Shown here in pieces: positions 1 to 11,581 of a DNA stretch of 64,000 bases (within the stretch, counting starts at the first letter, position 1; every line of letters starts with the position of its first letter). The position numbers were made by a program, and so were the translations under genes. This stretch comes from Mytilus edulis (taxonomy: Eukaryota; Mollusca; Bivalvia; Mytilida; Mytilidae). The notes beneath the pieces are model-generated. The model was given only the letters and a program-made list of their open reading frames with translations, did not search any database and was not told the origin of the DNA. The stretch covers positions 94,704,749 through 94,768,748 of the forward strand of contig NC_092344.1 in NCBI RefSeq assembly GCF_963676685.1, read 5' to 3'.

Positions 1-1
1 G

Positions 2-1624
2 TTTACTGAACCAGCGGATAAAGCGAACATCCTAAATGCACAATTTCAATCTGCATTCTCTGAAAAAAGCACATTCACAAAAGATCAATTTATATCATCT
101 AAGCGAATGAAAACTAAGAATACATCACCAACTATGAAAAACATAACCATAACAACAGAGGGCATAGACAAACTACTGAAAAACCTGAACCCAAACAAAT
201 CACCAGGTCCGGATGGAATATCACCTAGAATCCTCAAAGAACTACACAGTGAGACAGCACCTCTCCTACAGTTACTGTTTTCAAAATCCTTAGATACTGG
301 AGTGGTTCCAAATGACTGGCGCTCAGCTAACGTGTCTCCGGTCTATAAGAAGGGCCAAAAGTATACTGCTTCAAACTATAGACCAATCTCACTGACGTCA
401 ATTTGCTGTAAGGTAATGGAACATATAATTGTATCATCAATTATGACCCATGGTGAAAACAACACTATTCTGTACAAATTACAACATGGTTTCAGGAAAG
501 GAAGGTCCTGTGAAACTCAGCTTATTGAATTTATTGACGACCTAGCTAATAACATGAACATGGGACAACAAACAGATGTGCTGATAATGGACTTTGCTAA
601 GGCCTTTGATAAGGTCAACCACAGCTTACTAGTAAACAAACTACATACTTACGGAATAAAAGGCAACACAAATAGGTGGATAAAAAACTGGCTGAGTGGA
701 AGAACACAAACTGTTGTACTAGAAGGATGCAATTCAACATCAGTCCCTGTTGACTCAGGAGTACCACAAGGCTCAGTCCTTGGGCCAAGCCTGTTTCTAT
801 ACTACATCAACGATCTGCAAGAAGATTTAAATGCTACAGTTCGCCTGTTTGCAGATGATACCATCGCCTACCTGACAATAACATCAAAAGACAGTGGAAA
901 AATACTACAAGAAGACCTTGATAAGTTAGCTGAATGGGAACAATTATGGTGCATGAAATTCCACCCCACAAACAAGAAAACACCAATTCAAACTTCATAC
1001 AATCTCCATGGTCACAATTTGGAAGAAGTGCAGGCAGCCAAATATTTAGGTCTCACCATTCAAAACAACCTAAAATGGGACCAACATATACAACAGATAA
1101 CTGATAAAGCAAATAAAACACTGGGATTCCTGAGGAGAAACATCAGAATATCATCAACAAAAGTAAAGAGCCAAGCTTATATTGGACTAGTAAGACCACA
1201 ATTAGAATATGCAGCATCTGTCTGGGACCCAGCAACAAAAGAATCAATCTACAAAATAGAACAGATACAAAGAAGAGCTGCAAGATACGTGACAAATAAG
1301 TACAAACCAACTGCAAGTGTCACAGAAATGATAGATCACCTAAAATGGAAACCACTGCAACAACGAAGAAAGGAAACCAGACTAGTGATGTTCTATAAAA
1401 TAGAGAATAATATGGTAGCAATAGAGAAAGAAGGACGACTCACACCATCAGTAAGAATAGGGAGAAATATACATCCTAAGGCATACCAAGTACCGCACTC
1501 ACGTATTGATGCACACAAGACATCATACTTACCACAGACTATAAGGGACTGGAACGCCTTACCACCAGACATCCCACAGGCAGAGACACTAGGTGCCTTC
1601 AAGGCCCTAGTGTCAAACCTCTAG
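2..1624 (+). CDS. CR1/Jockey-type non-LTR retrotransposon ORF2, reverse transcriptase and C-terminal part (5'-truncated by window)
   Basis: The frame is open from base 2 to the stop at 1622-1624, so the first Met at 107 is probably internal. RT blocks appear in order: KSPGPDG (about nt 197), YRPISLTS, GFRKGRSCETQL, DFAKAFDKVNHS with the catalytic Asp (about nt 590), SGVPQGSVLGP, LFADDT with the catalytic Asp pair (about nt 845) and KYLGL. The tail has the LVRPQLEYAASVWDP, RRAARYV and IRDWNALP motifs usual at the C-terminus of Jockey/CR1-group ORF2 proteins. The endonuclease that normally precedes the RT would lie left of the window. Between MKFHP and the NLHGH segment the protein looks about eight residues shorter than related elements I remember, suggesting a small in-frame deletion. 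No internal stops are present, so the copy is fairly young. It would copy its own RNA at the target site. The family call is firm; the clade is inferred. Confidence 0.9.
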   Translation, partial: FTEPADKANILNAQFQSAFSEKSTFTKDQFISSKRMKTKNTSPTMKNITITTEGIDKLLKNLNPNKSPGPDGISPRILKELHSETAPLLQLLFSKSLDTGVVPNDWRSANVSPVYKKGQKYTASNYRPISLTSICCKVMEHIIVSSIMTHGENNTILYKLQHGFRKGRSCETQLIEFIDDLANNMNMGQQTDVLIMDFAKAFDKVNHSLLVNKLHTYGIKGNTNRWIKNWLSGRTQTVVLEGCNSTSVPVDSGVPQGSVLGPSLFLYYINDLQEDLNATVRLFADDTIAYLTITSKDSGKILQEDLDKLAEWEQLWCMKFHPTNKKTPIQTSYNLHGHNLEEVQAAKYLGLTIQNNLKWDQHIQQITDKANKTLGFLRRNIRISSTKVKSQAYIGLVRPQLEYAASVWDPATKESIYKIEQIQRRAARYVTNKYKPTASVTEMIDHLKWKPLQQRRKETRLVMFYKIENNMVAIEKEGRLTPSVRIGRNIHPKAYQVPHSRIDAHKTSYLPQTIRDWNALPPDIPQAETLGAFKALVSNL

Positions 1625-2539
1625 AGCCTTGGAGGCTCCTACTGTTTTTAGCCAGTTTTTAAAGTTTAATTCAAATTCACTGTATATAGTTAGTTCCACG
1701 GTTTTACTTCAACAATTTATTTACTTGGATGTCTTCTCCTGCAAACGGAACTCGTCAGAAACTTATATAGCAGAATCTTCAGTTTGTTGAAGGAGGCTAT
1801 TACCCGACAGAAACAGAATTACCCAAGGTTAATTTTACGGCGGCTCATTTTATTTTGGCTTAGAAATAAACATAATTGACAAGTTTCCTTCCCCTGCATT
1901 CTCGATCCCACATGTAAATAGCACGGTGATTTTCAAAAAGACATTGATACATCATTACAACACACACTTGCCGTCAGTATTTGAATATATTGATTAAGAA
2001 GGTATAGAAGATTAATGCACGCACAATTATCCACCACTGGCCTAAATAGTTAGTCCGCAAACCACGAAGGTAATAAAAACCCAGCACTTTGAACACAGCC
2101 ACCGGCATGGTGTGAATCTGAAAGCTTCCCACTATCCATTTCTACCCATAGAAAACTTTTGCCTTTCATTTATCAAAAATGAAATATGTTGATATTAATG
2201 GTATATAAGAATTATTGGGGAATTCAAACCATTCCTATTATAAGTGATAAAAATAAAATTTATATCAGGGTGATTGAAATGAGGAAAAAAAAGGGGGGAT
2301 CAGGAGTTCAGGGCCCCCTGTTTGGGAAAAGAATTGGTTGATTATATATGGAATCACTGAGTCATGGCAGGAGCAGGCCCCTCTTAGGCAGTCGGTGGGC
2401 CCCACTTATGAAAAATTCTGGATCCACCACTGTGGTCAGGGTGGTCTTCAGTTGTATTATCTTTTAAAAAAAAAATTACACCTGTATAGTGTATATTCTT
2501 TAGTGTAAATCAAGGGAAAATACTGTGAACTATCTGTGC
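1625..2539. other. LINE 3' region and unassigned DNA
   Basis: About 250 bases after the LINE stop are probably its 3' UTR, but I see no clear poly(A) or simple-repeat tail that fixes the end. The rest holds no open frame of note. Around 2280-2440 is GC-richer text (a run of G, then a stretch with GGATCCACC) that looks like a dispersed-repeat fragment. Confidence 0.4.
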
Positions 2540-3140
2540 ATTGGGGCTTATTAAAAGGTATTTCGGGGGGGGAAGAAAGAAGGGAGGGTGAGTCCATGGG
2601 AGGTAATCCCCACCCCTTTCAATTTGAGAATATGCTATTATCTTGTAAACGGTCCAGATCCCCATCCCTAAACCATATATATTCTTGAATGGGACGATAA
2701 AACAAATCAAATGAAATTAAAAGGAGGTCTTTGGGGGTTTCACCACTCTGTTCAATTTGAGAATGTGCTATTATCTTGTGAACGATCCAGATCCCCACCC
2801 CTAAACCATATATATTCTTGTCGGGGACAATAAAATTAATAATGAAATAAAATAAAAGTGAAGTCCCACCCCCTCTAGTTTGAAAACTTATAAACGGTCA
2901 AGATCCCCACCCCTAAACCATATTTATATATTCTTGTATAGAACAATAAAACAAATAAAAGGAAATATAGGGAGAGTCCATGGGGTTCACCCCCACCCCC
3001 ACATGTTTGAGAAACTTTTAAATGGTTGAGATCCCCTGTCATCCAGTGGTTAGGTGAAAAAAATTCAGGATCCCTGATCCCCACCGTCAAACCATATATA
3101 TTCTTGTATGAGACAATAAAACAAATCAAATGAATATAGG
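2540..3140. repeat. Degenerate tandem repeat, about 112-173 bp spacing, four units
   Basis: The phrase AACCATATATATTCTTG followed by a GGGACAATAAAACAAAT-like phrase recurs at 2671, 2804, 2916 and 3089. It is preceded each time by a GATCCCCACCCCTAA-like phrase. Spacings are 133, 112 and 173 bp, so the units have diverged by indels. The small open frames across this stretch are by-products of the repeat. Confidence 0.75.
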
Positions 3141-3413
3141 ATCATCCCCTTTGTCTTGGGTTGGGAACCCCCCTTTTTAAAATGGCTGGATCCGCCCCGG
3201 CATACCATCTAGCTAGCTATAAAGGCTTTAAAAATATGAAATCAAACAAGGAAATTAACAGTGTAGGCAACTGTTTTGAATTTAAAAAAAAGTCTTTTAC
3301 ATATATAACAATGTTAAATTTTTTGTGCATTTATTTTTGCTTATCGTATTTTCAATAATGGACAAAATTGCATGATTGAATATTGTAATTTAAGAAAAAT
3401 CAGCATACATGAT

Positions 3414-3545
3414 ATAAAATGGGAAGTGGAAACTGGGAATTTGACAAAGAGACAACAACCCAATCAAAGAGCAGACAACGGCCGAAGGTCACCTATGGGT
3501 CTTCAATGCAGTGAGAAAAATTCGGCACTGGTCTTCAGCTCATAA
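3414..3545 (-). repeat. Dispersed repeat, reverse copy (GACAAAGAGACAACAACC core)
   Basis: This stretch is the reverse complement of the right part of the insertion at 58435-58762: it has GGGAATTTGACAAAGAGAC, then ACAACAACCC, GGTCACC, GGTCTTCAATGCA and GTGAGAAA in the same order. A shorter relative lies near 18470-18515. It is a mobile or mobilised repeat of unknown class; no ORF is present. Confidence 0.7.
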
Positions 3546-5066
3546 ATATGTATCAGAAATGAAAACGAGATACAGCTTTCAGTTGTATTAATAAAAACCT
3601 CACAATAAGTTCTGAATATCAGAATATACAGTATTGCAAGATTCTCTCAAAATGTACACATAGAGCTGAAAAACTGTCAGTGACTGTAAAATTAATCATG
3701 CTAACATTAAAGTCCATGGAGTCCATCTTAATATTCATACTCTCGTACAAAGGAATATAAGTATGCAATAGACATCAAGTTTTCAAAAATAAGAGTATCT
3801 ATGCCATTAATTTACGACAAGATCTTAATCAAGTAATAATTTCGGTTTGTTTAAATATTTCGGAGGTTAGTATGACCTCCTCTTTGGTGATGATGTTTTC
3901 GTTTTAAAGTTGGGAAAATTGTTTGTACATGTACCAACAAAAATAAAAACACAAAGTCAATCTAGAATTATGTTTTTATCATTTTTTTATGTTTAGGTTG
4001 TCAGCAAGATGAAAAGGACAAGTATGCAGTTCAAAATTCAAAATGTGAATAAGTTGAGGTTCTAGGTCTTACCTTTGCAGATTTTCATATTTTGCATGAA
4101 TGAAATCAAAGGTTATATGATGGACAGCAGAGAAAGAAAAAAACAACTTTTCAATTATCCTGCTCCTGGATAAATGTAAAACATCTTGTTTTTCGGTAAG
4201 TTTTATGCTCTGTTTTGATAGTGTTAGTGCATTCATCTTTCCAGTCTTTCCTCTAAATTGTAAGTTTTTGGTGAGTGTTCACCATGAATTTCAGTAAGTA
4301 ACTTGTGGATTTACATGTATATACTCAAAATTTAGTACTAATATTAATGGGATTTTAGCATGACATCCTGCCAAATGCTTGTTAATCATGTTTATGTTCC
4401 AGAACAAACAAGTATTTGGACTGTACGCTTGCCCAATTTTAAGAAGTTGGTCAAGTTTATTACAAACAAATGTACAGTACAGATCAACATAACTGAAATC
4501 TTTAATAGATTAATACAAAAAGTTTAATTGCAGTTAAAATAAAAACACAGGTTTGGTCGAGCTGGTACCAGACAGTACAAATATACTTAAATGGTCTGAC
4601 TGTACACATATGGTGGGACTGTAAGTTCTGGACCGTAAAAGTAACATCCTAATACTGATATGGTCTGGAACATTTATACATGTCTTTAAAAAATTAATAT
4701 CAAACACACATTGGTGTTTGATAGAACTATAATGTTTTGGGATATCAAAATCAAAAATATCCCATTTTTACTTTTAATAAAGAAGAAGATTATTGATGTA
4801 TGTTTAAATGTATATTAAAATGAGACAGCAAGCCAACAACACAAAAAATAAGGATAAAACACATATTTTTTTTGTATCAATGTTATAATTTCCAATATGT
4901 TCAAGGTATTTTTTCATTGAAATAAAACACAAATTGAAATCTGTCTGAACTTCAAAAGCTTAAAGAAATATTGTTTCTGTTGTCTGCATTTTGTATAATA
5001 TATTGCAAATTCTTGTGAATAATGGAATGTTATTATAGTTGTCTAAAGTTTTAACATTGATCTTTA
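3546..5066. other. No gene seen
   Basis: AT-rich DNA without a credible coding frame, splice-bounded exon or RNA gene. A short fragment near 4815-4860 resembles the dispersed repeats found elsewhere in the window. Confidence 0.5.
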
Positions 5067-5275
5067 TACTGTAAATTCATAAATTATTGCGTGCATTTAT
5101 TATTGCGATTCTGTCATTTTAGACTTAAATGCGATTTTAAATTTTACGATTTTGAGAAAAATCCTGTTTAATCCATATAAAATATTTCATAATGCGAGTT
5201 TAAATTATTGCGTTTACAACTCCGTTGCATTTTTCGCAATAAAAAAAAACTCGCATTAATTCCGAATTTACAGTA
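5067..5275. mobile_element. MITE with TACTGTAAATTC terminal inverted repeats
   Basis: TACTGTAAATTC at 5067-5078 is matched by its reverse complement at 5264-5275. The next bases also pair loosely (ATTATTGCG on the left against CGCATTAAT on the right). The element is about 209 bp and non-coding. The terminal TA on each side is consistent with a TA target duplication, as in Tc1/mariner-type MITEs; the superfamily is inferred. Confidence 0.75.
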
Positions 5276-5359
5276 TATATATATATTATGTATATAACTT
5301 GGGAAAATACCCAAATGTTATAAAGAAGAATAAATTAATTGATTGTTATATGGTATTAG

Positions 5360-5480
5360 AATAGGAAGATGTGGTATATTGCTAATTTGACAACCCTCCA
5401 TCAGAGACCAAAGGATGTAGGCCGTTAGCAACTGATGACACTGGACAACCTTTAACAATCAGTAAAATCCATATCGCATA
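5360..5480 (-). repeat. Fragment of the composite dispersed family (reverse copy)
   Basis: GAAGATGTGGTATATTGC, then a GACAACCCTCCATCAGAGACC-like phrase, GTAGGCCGTTAGCAACT and CATATCGCATAGC match, in reverse orientation, the right ends of the copies near 12.8, 47.9 and 53.8 kb. It carries no gene. Confidence 0.65.
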
Positions 5481-6143
5481 GCTATTTTTATTGAAAATCA
5501 TATTATTGCTACATGTATGAAAACAATTTTGTATAATCCATTACTTTAGATTTTATTGGTTCTTTTTCAGAAGGATTGAAATTCACCACCTAGAATAAAT
5601 GGAGAAAACATAGAAAGAAGACCAGAATAAATTCAAAGACAAAAGTTGGATCAGTTATTATTTTCATCACTCAGTCAATGATTTGAAGTTCTTTTAAATT
5701 CAAAAAAATATTGAAACCACAATAATGTCAAAGTTCTGTGCTGAATGTCCAAAAAGTGGACTATACCATCAAACAATGCTGGATGATAAGAAACTATTAA
5801 TGTTTTGTGTTGAGGGATATTGTGAAAAAAGTAGATTTACTTAAATAGCTACTAGTATGTTAAGCCTAACAATAGAGTTTTTATTGATTTCAAAGGGCAA
5901 ATAATTGTGTTTCAAGAAAGTATTCTATAATTCATGAATAAACATATATTGATACTTACATTATCTGCTTTGTTGTTTAAAAGTTTAGTTTTGAACAGTT
6001 AAAGAACAATATGCTAAATTAACATTTCCCAAGAAAAAAAGATATTCAATTAAAAAGATTCATCTTATAATAATTTACTACCAAAAAGAAAACATTGTAA
6101 CATACACATTACTGTTTATTTATATCTATATATTTACAATTAG

Positions 6144-6392
6144 AATCCCATAGGATTTTAATTTGTCCCATGGGATATTAAAAATTCCATGGGATAATAA
6201 AAATCCCATGGGATTTTTTTTGTCCCATGGGACAACAAATATCCCATGGGACTACAATAATCCCATGGGACAAAAAAAAATCCCATGGGATTTAACCAAA
6301 ATCCCATGGGATAATGGTAAATCCCATGGGATTTTGCCCTGTCCCATGGGATATTGAAAATCCCATCCCATGGGATATTGAAAATCCCATGT
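6144..6392. repeat. Array of the palindrome TCCCATGGGA
   Basis: The self-complementary core CCCATGGG starts at 6167, 6205, 6224, 6243, 6262, 6282, 6303, 6323, 6343 and 6367, with a one-base variant at 6186 and half units at both ends. Steps are 19, 19, 19, 19, 19, 20, 21, 20, 20 and 24 bp. The spacers are A/T-rich and not conserved. The array reads as a repetitive open frame in both directions only because it is periodic and palindromic; it is not a gene. Confidence 0.92.
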
Positions 6393-7079
6393 TTTTATAA
6401 TTCAAATTGCAAAATAAATATGAAAGTAACTGTACAAAACCAATGAAATTATTGAATCCCATGTAATTCTGCACATTTTGGTTATATACATGATATTGTA
6501 GCTCTTGTTTGAGGCGGCGGCGGATTTGCAAATGAGTGTTTTGCAAATTAAAAGTGTCCAGTGTTCTATATAGAATCAGATTCATTGGATATCCATTGTT
6601 TTTTAATCGTCCGAAATTATAAGCTAGAAAAGAATTATAATTTTCCTGTATTTTTCAAGCTGACTTTTTTTTGTATGTAGACTTCCTTATTTGCTTAATA
6701 TCCGCATCGTAAAGTCCCCTATAGCCTTATTACATTCTCAATATGCTTTTAAGACCATGCATATAAATGATAGGACTTTTTCGTAGTGGGAACAGCAACT
6801 AGACGATTCGATTTATGACGTCATACCAGGTATGCAATATTACGCACGGTATTGTATGGAACGCCACAGCTGTCTTATGTGGTTCTCTGATATTACTTTA
6901 TGTTGTTTTATCATTACTTAATAATAGTGTGTCACACCACATCTAACTTTATTTCAACTCCTATGTTGCGTTTTGTATACTGCAACATTGTTTATTTAGT
7001 ACGCATATCCCGGAGCCCTCTTTTCGGAAGCCCGAGCAAAAGCCCTTGTTCCCGGCGATAGAAAACTTAATTACGAACT

Positions 7080-7355
7080 AAAAAAGACATATAAAATAGC
7101 TCGAATTTCAGCTCGAAATCTTAATTAATAAAAATTAGACTTAAATTCGAATCCTACTCAAACTCTACCTCAAGAAGTAACTCAAATTCAAAGTTGCAAC
7201 TAGAACTCTGCCTTTAAATGTGACTCGAATCGAAGTCCAACTCGAAACTCAACGCTAACTAGAACTTTAATTATAAGTATGTATTGACTTGAATTCGAAA
7301 ACTAACTAAAGTTTAACTCAAACAGTAACCCGAACTTTAATTTGAACACTAATTA
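7080..7355. repeat. Degenerate AACTCGAA-type tandem repeats
   Basis: Imperfect repeats of phrases such as AACTCGAA, AACTAGAACTTTAA and AACTCAAA follow each other for about 275 bp. The period is irregular. They lie inside foldback element 1. Confidence 0.6.
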
Positions 7356-7439
7356 GATGGATGGCCAAACGCATTCAAGGCACATACAATATGGAAATCT
7401 ATCTAAAAATAGAACAGGTTTTTCCGAATTGGTCACGTG

Positions 7440-7915
7440 GTTTTACCTCATCAAGTAATGGGATAACCACATCAAAGAATGACAAGACCACATCAAATAA
7501 TGAAACAAACACATCAAGTAGTGTAAAATTGTCAAATTTTGAAACATCATTACGTAATGTTAAAACCATATAAAGAATAGACAAATCATCATTACGAAAT
7601 AACAAAACCACATCATGTAATGAAACAACTACATTGCGTTAAGTCACATACACATCAAGTAATGGTAAAACCACATTGACTTATGACACAACCATATTAA
7701 ATAATGGTGAAACCACATCGAGTAATGACAAAACCATATTGAGTAATGACAAAACTATATCAAGTCAATACGAAATCATATCGTGTAATATCGAAATATC
7801 ATTAAGTAATGACTATTCATATTGAGTTATATTAACACATTACGTAATGTCAAAACCATATCAAATAAAGACAAACTATTATTAAGTAATGATAAAACAA
7901 CATAAAGTAATATCA
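7440..7915. repeat. 21-bp tandem array (AAAACCACATCAAGTAATGAC-like)
   Basis: About twenty imperfect units follow the pattern AAAACCACATCAAGTAATG plus two bases. Units near 7720-7810 are clearly 21 bp long. The array lies beside the right arm of foldback element 1. Short open frames here are periodic artefacts. Confidence 0.8.
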
Positions 7916-7945
7916 GAGTTCCACATAAGACAGCTGTGGCGTTCC

Positions 7946-9552
7946 ATAGTATTGCGTCGCAAGACGTAACATGTATAATTGACAAATTTGACGCCATATA
8001 CTAACTTGGACATTTTGTTATCAAATGCGGAGTACCTACTCAATCGACTGTTATCAAATAAATACCATAAGCTGAAGAAATGTTTCAAAATTTATCATGT
8101 ATAAGGCAATTAATTACGAAAGGATAGTTTTTATTTTCTGCTCTGTGATTAGATGAAAACAAATGCAAATTTTTCCAATTTTATTTTGGATAGAATACAT
8201 AGCAACCTTTAAACAAAATCTTGCTTCCGGAGGGACACATGAGAAGATAAATTTAGCCTGAACATTTTTTTGACAAATTGAACATAAAAATTTATGGTAT
8301 TTATAATTATTTCATTAAAATCGGTCATATAATAATTCAGCAATATTTCTTTTTATAATGATTTTAGTTGAAATGATTTTTTTTAGATTAAATTCAATTT
8401 TGTCCAATATCTGTGCGAGTTTTCAGACTATTTCTCGATCTTTTTAGCACTGATGGTTTAATTTTACAAATACTTATTTATATAGTTGTTTAAAATTTAT
8501 AAGACATCAACCATTTGCCTATAAAAAAATAAAATCACCAAAATCCATATATTTACAGAAAGGCCCGGACATTTTTTTCTTATTTTAAGTTAATTCTATA
8601 AATTTTTGCACCATAAATTTATTTTATTGAACTCACAAATCTTACTTTGCGTTAAAAATTACATGTCCGGTGTAACAAATCAGATTAAATTGAATGCATT
8701 TCTCTATGTTCCGTTGTAATTTTGCACATAAAATCTGCGAAATTTAGTATATCAGCTTCCTACTAGATTTATATTATAACATCATACCCGTTTTTTGGTA
8801 TTGGCTGAACTTTGAACCAAGCCTTCAACGAAATATTCAGTCTTAATGAGTTTTGAGGAAAGTTTATCAAAATTTCAGTTTTATTATTATCCCTATAAAA
8901 TAATTAAATCATATTAAAACTAGACTGAATAGAAAGTTCAGAAAAAAATTAACATTTTCAAAGTTTCAAATGTAAAAAAAAGCTTTTTCTTGAAGCAGAT
9001 TTTTTAAAAATCGAATGTCTAGCTACTATGTCCAAACGTTATTTTTGTCCATTCCTAAGGTGAAACATGTTGTATAAATAATAAATGTGCATTTATAATA
9101 CAAAACTAACATATTAAATATTGTTGAATTATTATATGACCGATTTTTATGAAATAAATACCATAAATTTTTATGTTCAATTTGTCAAAAAAATGTTCAG
9201 GCTAAATTTATATTCTCGTGTGTCCCTCCAGAAGCAAGATTTTTTTTAAAAGGTTGCTATGTTTTCTATTCAAAATAAAATTGGAAAAAAATGCATTTGT
9301 TTTCATCTAATCACAGATCAAAAAATAAAAACTATCTTTACGTAATTAATTGCCTTATACATGATAAATTTTGAAACATGTCTTCAGCTTATGGTATTTA
9401 TTTGATAAAAGTCGATCGAGTATAGGTACTCCGCTCTTGATAACAAAATGTCAAAGTGGCGTCAAAGTTTTTAATTCAATTCAATTCTTTATTAACCAAA
9501 CGTTTTACAAATTTATACATGTTACGTCTTGAGACGCAATACCGTGTGTAAC
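7946..9552. mobile_element. Foldback-type element 2 with arms of about 400 bp
   Basis: The left arm from TATTGCGTCGCAAGACGTAA (7946) to about 8350 is the inverted copy of 9108 to about 9552, ending ACGCAATACCGTGTGTAACG. Shared landmarks, in opposite order, are the GCGGAGTACCTA phrase, CATAAGCTGAAGA, AAGGCAATTAATTACG, GATTAGATGAAAACAAATGC and GACCGATTTTAATGAAAT-like text. The right arm has about 45 extra bases near 9470-9510. The roughly 760-bp centre has no coding frame. Confidence 0.82.
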
Positions 9553-9557
9553 GTCTA

Positions 9558-9645
9558 ATACGGGGTATGCGATACGGGTTCAACTATGCGATACGGTTTC
9601 AGCTATGCGATACGGGGTATGCGATACAGGGTAGGTGATACAGAC
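9558..9645 (+). repeat. Short tandem repeat TATGCGATACGGGGT-like
   Basis: ATGCGATACGG or a close variant occurs about five times in less than 90 bp, immediately right of foldback element 2. The units differ in the linker. Confidence 0.7.
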
Positions 9646-10504
9646 GTGAAAAAAAGAACCTTTTATTAGATATAAAAAAAATCCTGTATTTGGTACTGAA
9701 TATATGATAAATCATAATAATGGATGTTACAATATACCTCCCACGTAAATTCACATGTTTTTGAACCTATTTGCAAACACTTTGCCGATTTATTGTACAT
9801 TGTATAAGAAATTGAAATAAAACAAAAGACAAAAGAACTTTTATTCTAATTCGATGCATAATTAAAGGAATTAATATACTGCAACTAGTTGTGTTTATTT
9901 CCTAAACACAGCTATATTTTGTGCGATGTCAATTTCATCATTGAACACTCTCTCCATAATCAGGGGTTCATTAAGGGATGAAAATAAGCTTGATATTTAT
10001 GTTAAGATTTTAAAAGCTATCAATATACTAATTTAAGTTGCAGTATAAAAACAATATTTAGTCAATGTCACAAAAATATAAACTTTTTTGTTACCATCGA
10101 AGTTCGTATAATATTGTATTAAAATGGAATTCTGAGGTTGATTTTGTTTTATTTTCTGTTTTATTGCATTATTCGCATATTAACTGATTTCAGCGAGTCA
10201 AGATGACAGCCCCTTCAGCCGTATTTGACGTGAAACTGTACTTATGTACGTCCCGTCATACTTTGAACCACACCATTATTTCATTTATTATTTATACTGT
10301 AAGTCTGTTTTTTGTTATATCTACTTTACCTGAGTCTGTATTTATGTATGCCGTCATACGACAAAATTATTTTTATGTCTACCTGTGCGAATTTCAAACG
10401 CGCAATTTTACACCAGTAATGAAAACCTTCTTTCATTTATGGGTAGACTTTACATAGATAAATTCAGCCGTATAAGAAAAGCAAAATGAGAATGTTAAAT
10501 TTGA
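9646..10504. other. No gene seen
   Basis: I find no credible exon or structured repeat. The 84-codon open frame at 10203-10457 has no recognisable motif and is treated as chance. Confidence 0.4.
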
Positions 10505-10880
10505 TGTATGCCTTTTTGTGCTACTTTGTTACATTTGTTGTTTATGTAGTGATATTAAGATGATAACACAATATTGACTGTTGTACCCCTATTTTTGACA
10601 TTTTTACTCTTTGAGTATGTTTGTTTTGTTTATCCATCGTTGACAATGTAATGGAATTTGATGCGACTGTCATACAAGTGAGAGGTTTAGCTAGCTATAA
10701 AACCAGGTTCAATCCACCATTTTCTACATTAGAAAATGCCTGTACCAAGTCAGGAATATGACAGTTGTTATCCATTCGTTTGATGTGTTTGGACTTTTGA
10801 TTTTGCCTTTTGATTTTTGATTTTCCTTTTTGAATTTTCCTCGGAGTTCAGTATTTTTGTGTTTTTACTTTTTTCGATAC
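10505..10880 (+). repeat. Composite dispersed family, forward copy
   Basis: The order is a GTGCTACTTTGTTACAT phrase, AACACAATATTGACTG, GTACCCCTAT, GCGACTGTCATACAAGTGAG, AGGTTTAGCTAGCTATAAAA, ATGCCTGTACCAAGTCAGGA, GTTTGATGTGTTTGGACTTT and CCTCGGAGTTCAGTATTTTT. The same phrases occur at 18.6-19.1, 31.4-31.9 and 46.4 kb, and inverted at 34.2, 37.8, 45.5 and 51.5 kb. No ORF is present. Confidence 0.8.
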
Positions 10881-11581
10881 AAAAATGGCAATTTTGAATT
10901 TGACGGTAGCTTACAAAAAAACATGTAAATCAAATATCGCAAGTATTGGGTTTGATAATTAAGCATATTTTTTTTCTAGCGGTTATTAACGAAATAATCA
11001 ATGCAGGCTTAAGATTTATGAGAATATTTGAGCTTTATCTTACAAGGAGTAAAAAAAGAACAGCTACACACACGGCATACCCACCCTCGCTTCAGTATTT
11101 GAATGAACTTATTTGTCCTATTGGAATCGAAATAATTCATGGAAGGCATAGATTTGTTGTAGATTTACACATGGCCTGGGCCGTTGATGATGGCTTTCTT
11201 GAATTTTTATTCTTGATTTACACGGAGGAATTCTCTGTGGGAATCGAATCCAGATTTTACCTACACACCATCAATTTTTTCTCAAGATGCTTATTGTGTG
11301 TGAATTAAGTGCCATTCTTCAAACAAGTAAATATGTTTCTTAACAGTTAAATTATTTACATCCCGATATTAATTTACAATATATTAGCATGTTGTCTTTA
11401 GTGCCAATTACATATACCAGATTTGATTGGAGGTTTTTACGATAGGCTCGATATGTAAACTGCCAATCTTGTATTTATTGAAATATATGATAGCATTGTG
11501 CAGTGGACAATGTAAACTGATATTGATTTAACAATATGATTTCCCTTAAGAAGAAACAAGATGAATAATTTATTTATTTAG

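Larger units (their letters stand above)
6840..7962. mobile_element. Foldback-type element 1 with internal tandem arrays
   Basis: The left arm at 6840-6930 (ACGCACGGTATTGTATGGAA and onward, through AACGCCACAGCTGTCTTATG) returns inverted at about 7868-7962 (CATAAGACAGCTGTGGCGTT). Pairing extends over about 90 bp. The interior holds a degenerate AACTCGAA-type array and a 21-bp array. No transposase is present. It abuts foldback element 2, with which it shares the terminal text around GTATTG. Confidence 0.7.

Noticed and set aside
6163..6585. Open frames on both strands with IPWDN / GFSISHG-type repeats
   Set aside because: They are produced by the palindromic TCCCATGGGA array; the repeat length and palindromy, not selection, keep the frames open.
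6144..7915. CRISPR array
   Set aside because: The repeats are short palindromes or degenerate units without fixed repeats and unique spacers of CRISPR size, and the window is clearly animal DNA.
10946..11308. 120-codon open frame upstream of gene A exon 1
   Set aside because: No domain, no ATG-supported start and no similarity to gene B exons 1-4, so it is not the missing 5' part. Its reverse strand has a loose tRNA B-box (GATTCGATTCC), so it may be a SINE fragment.
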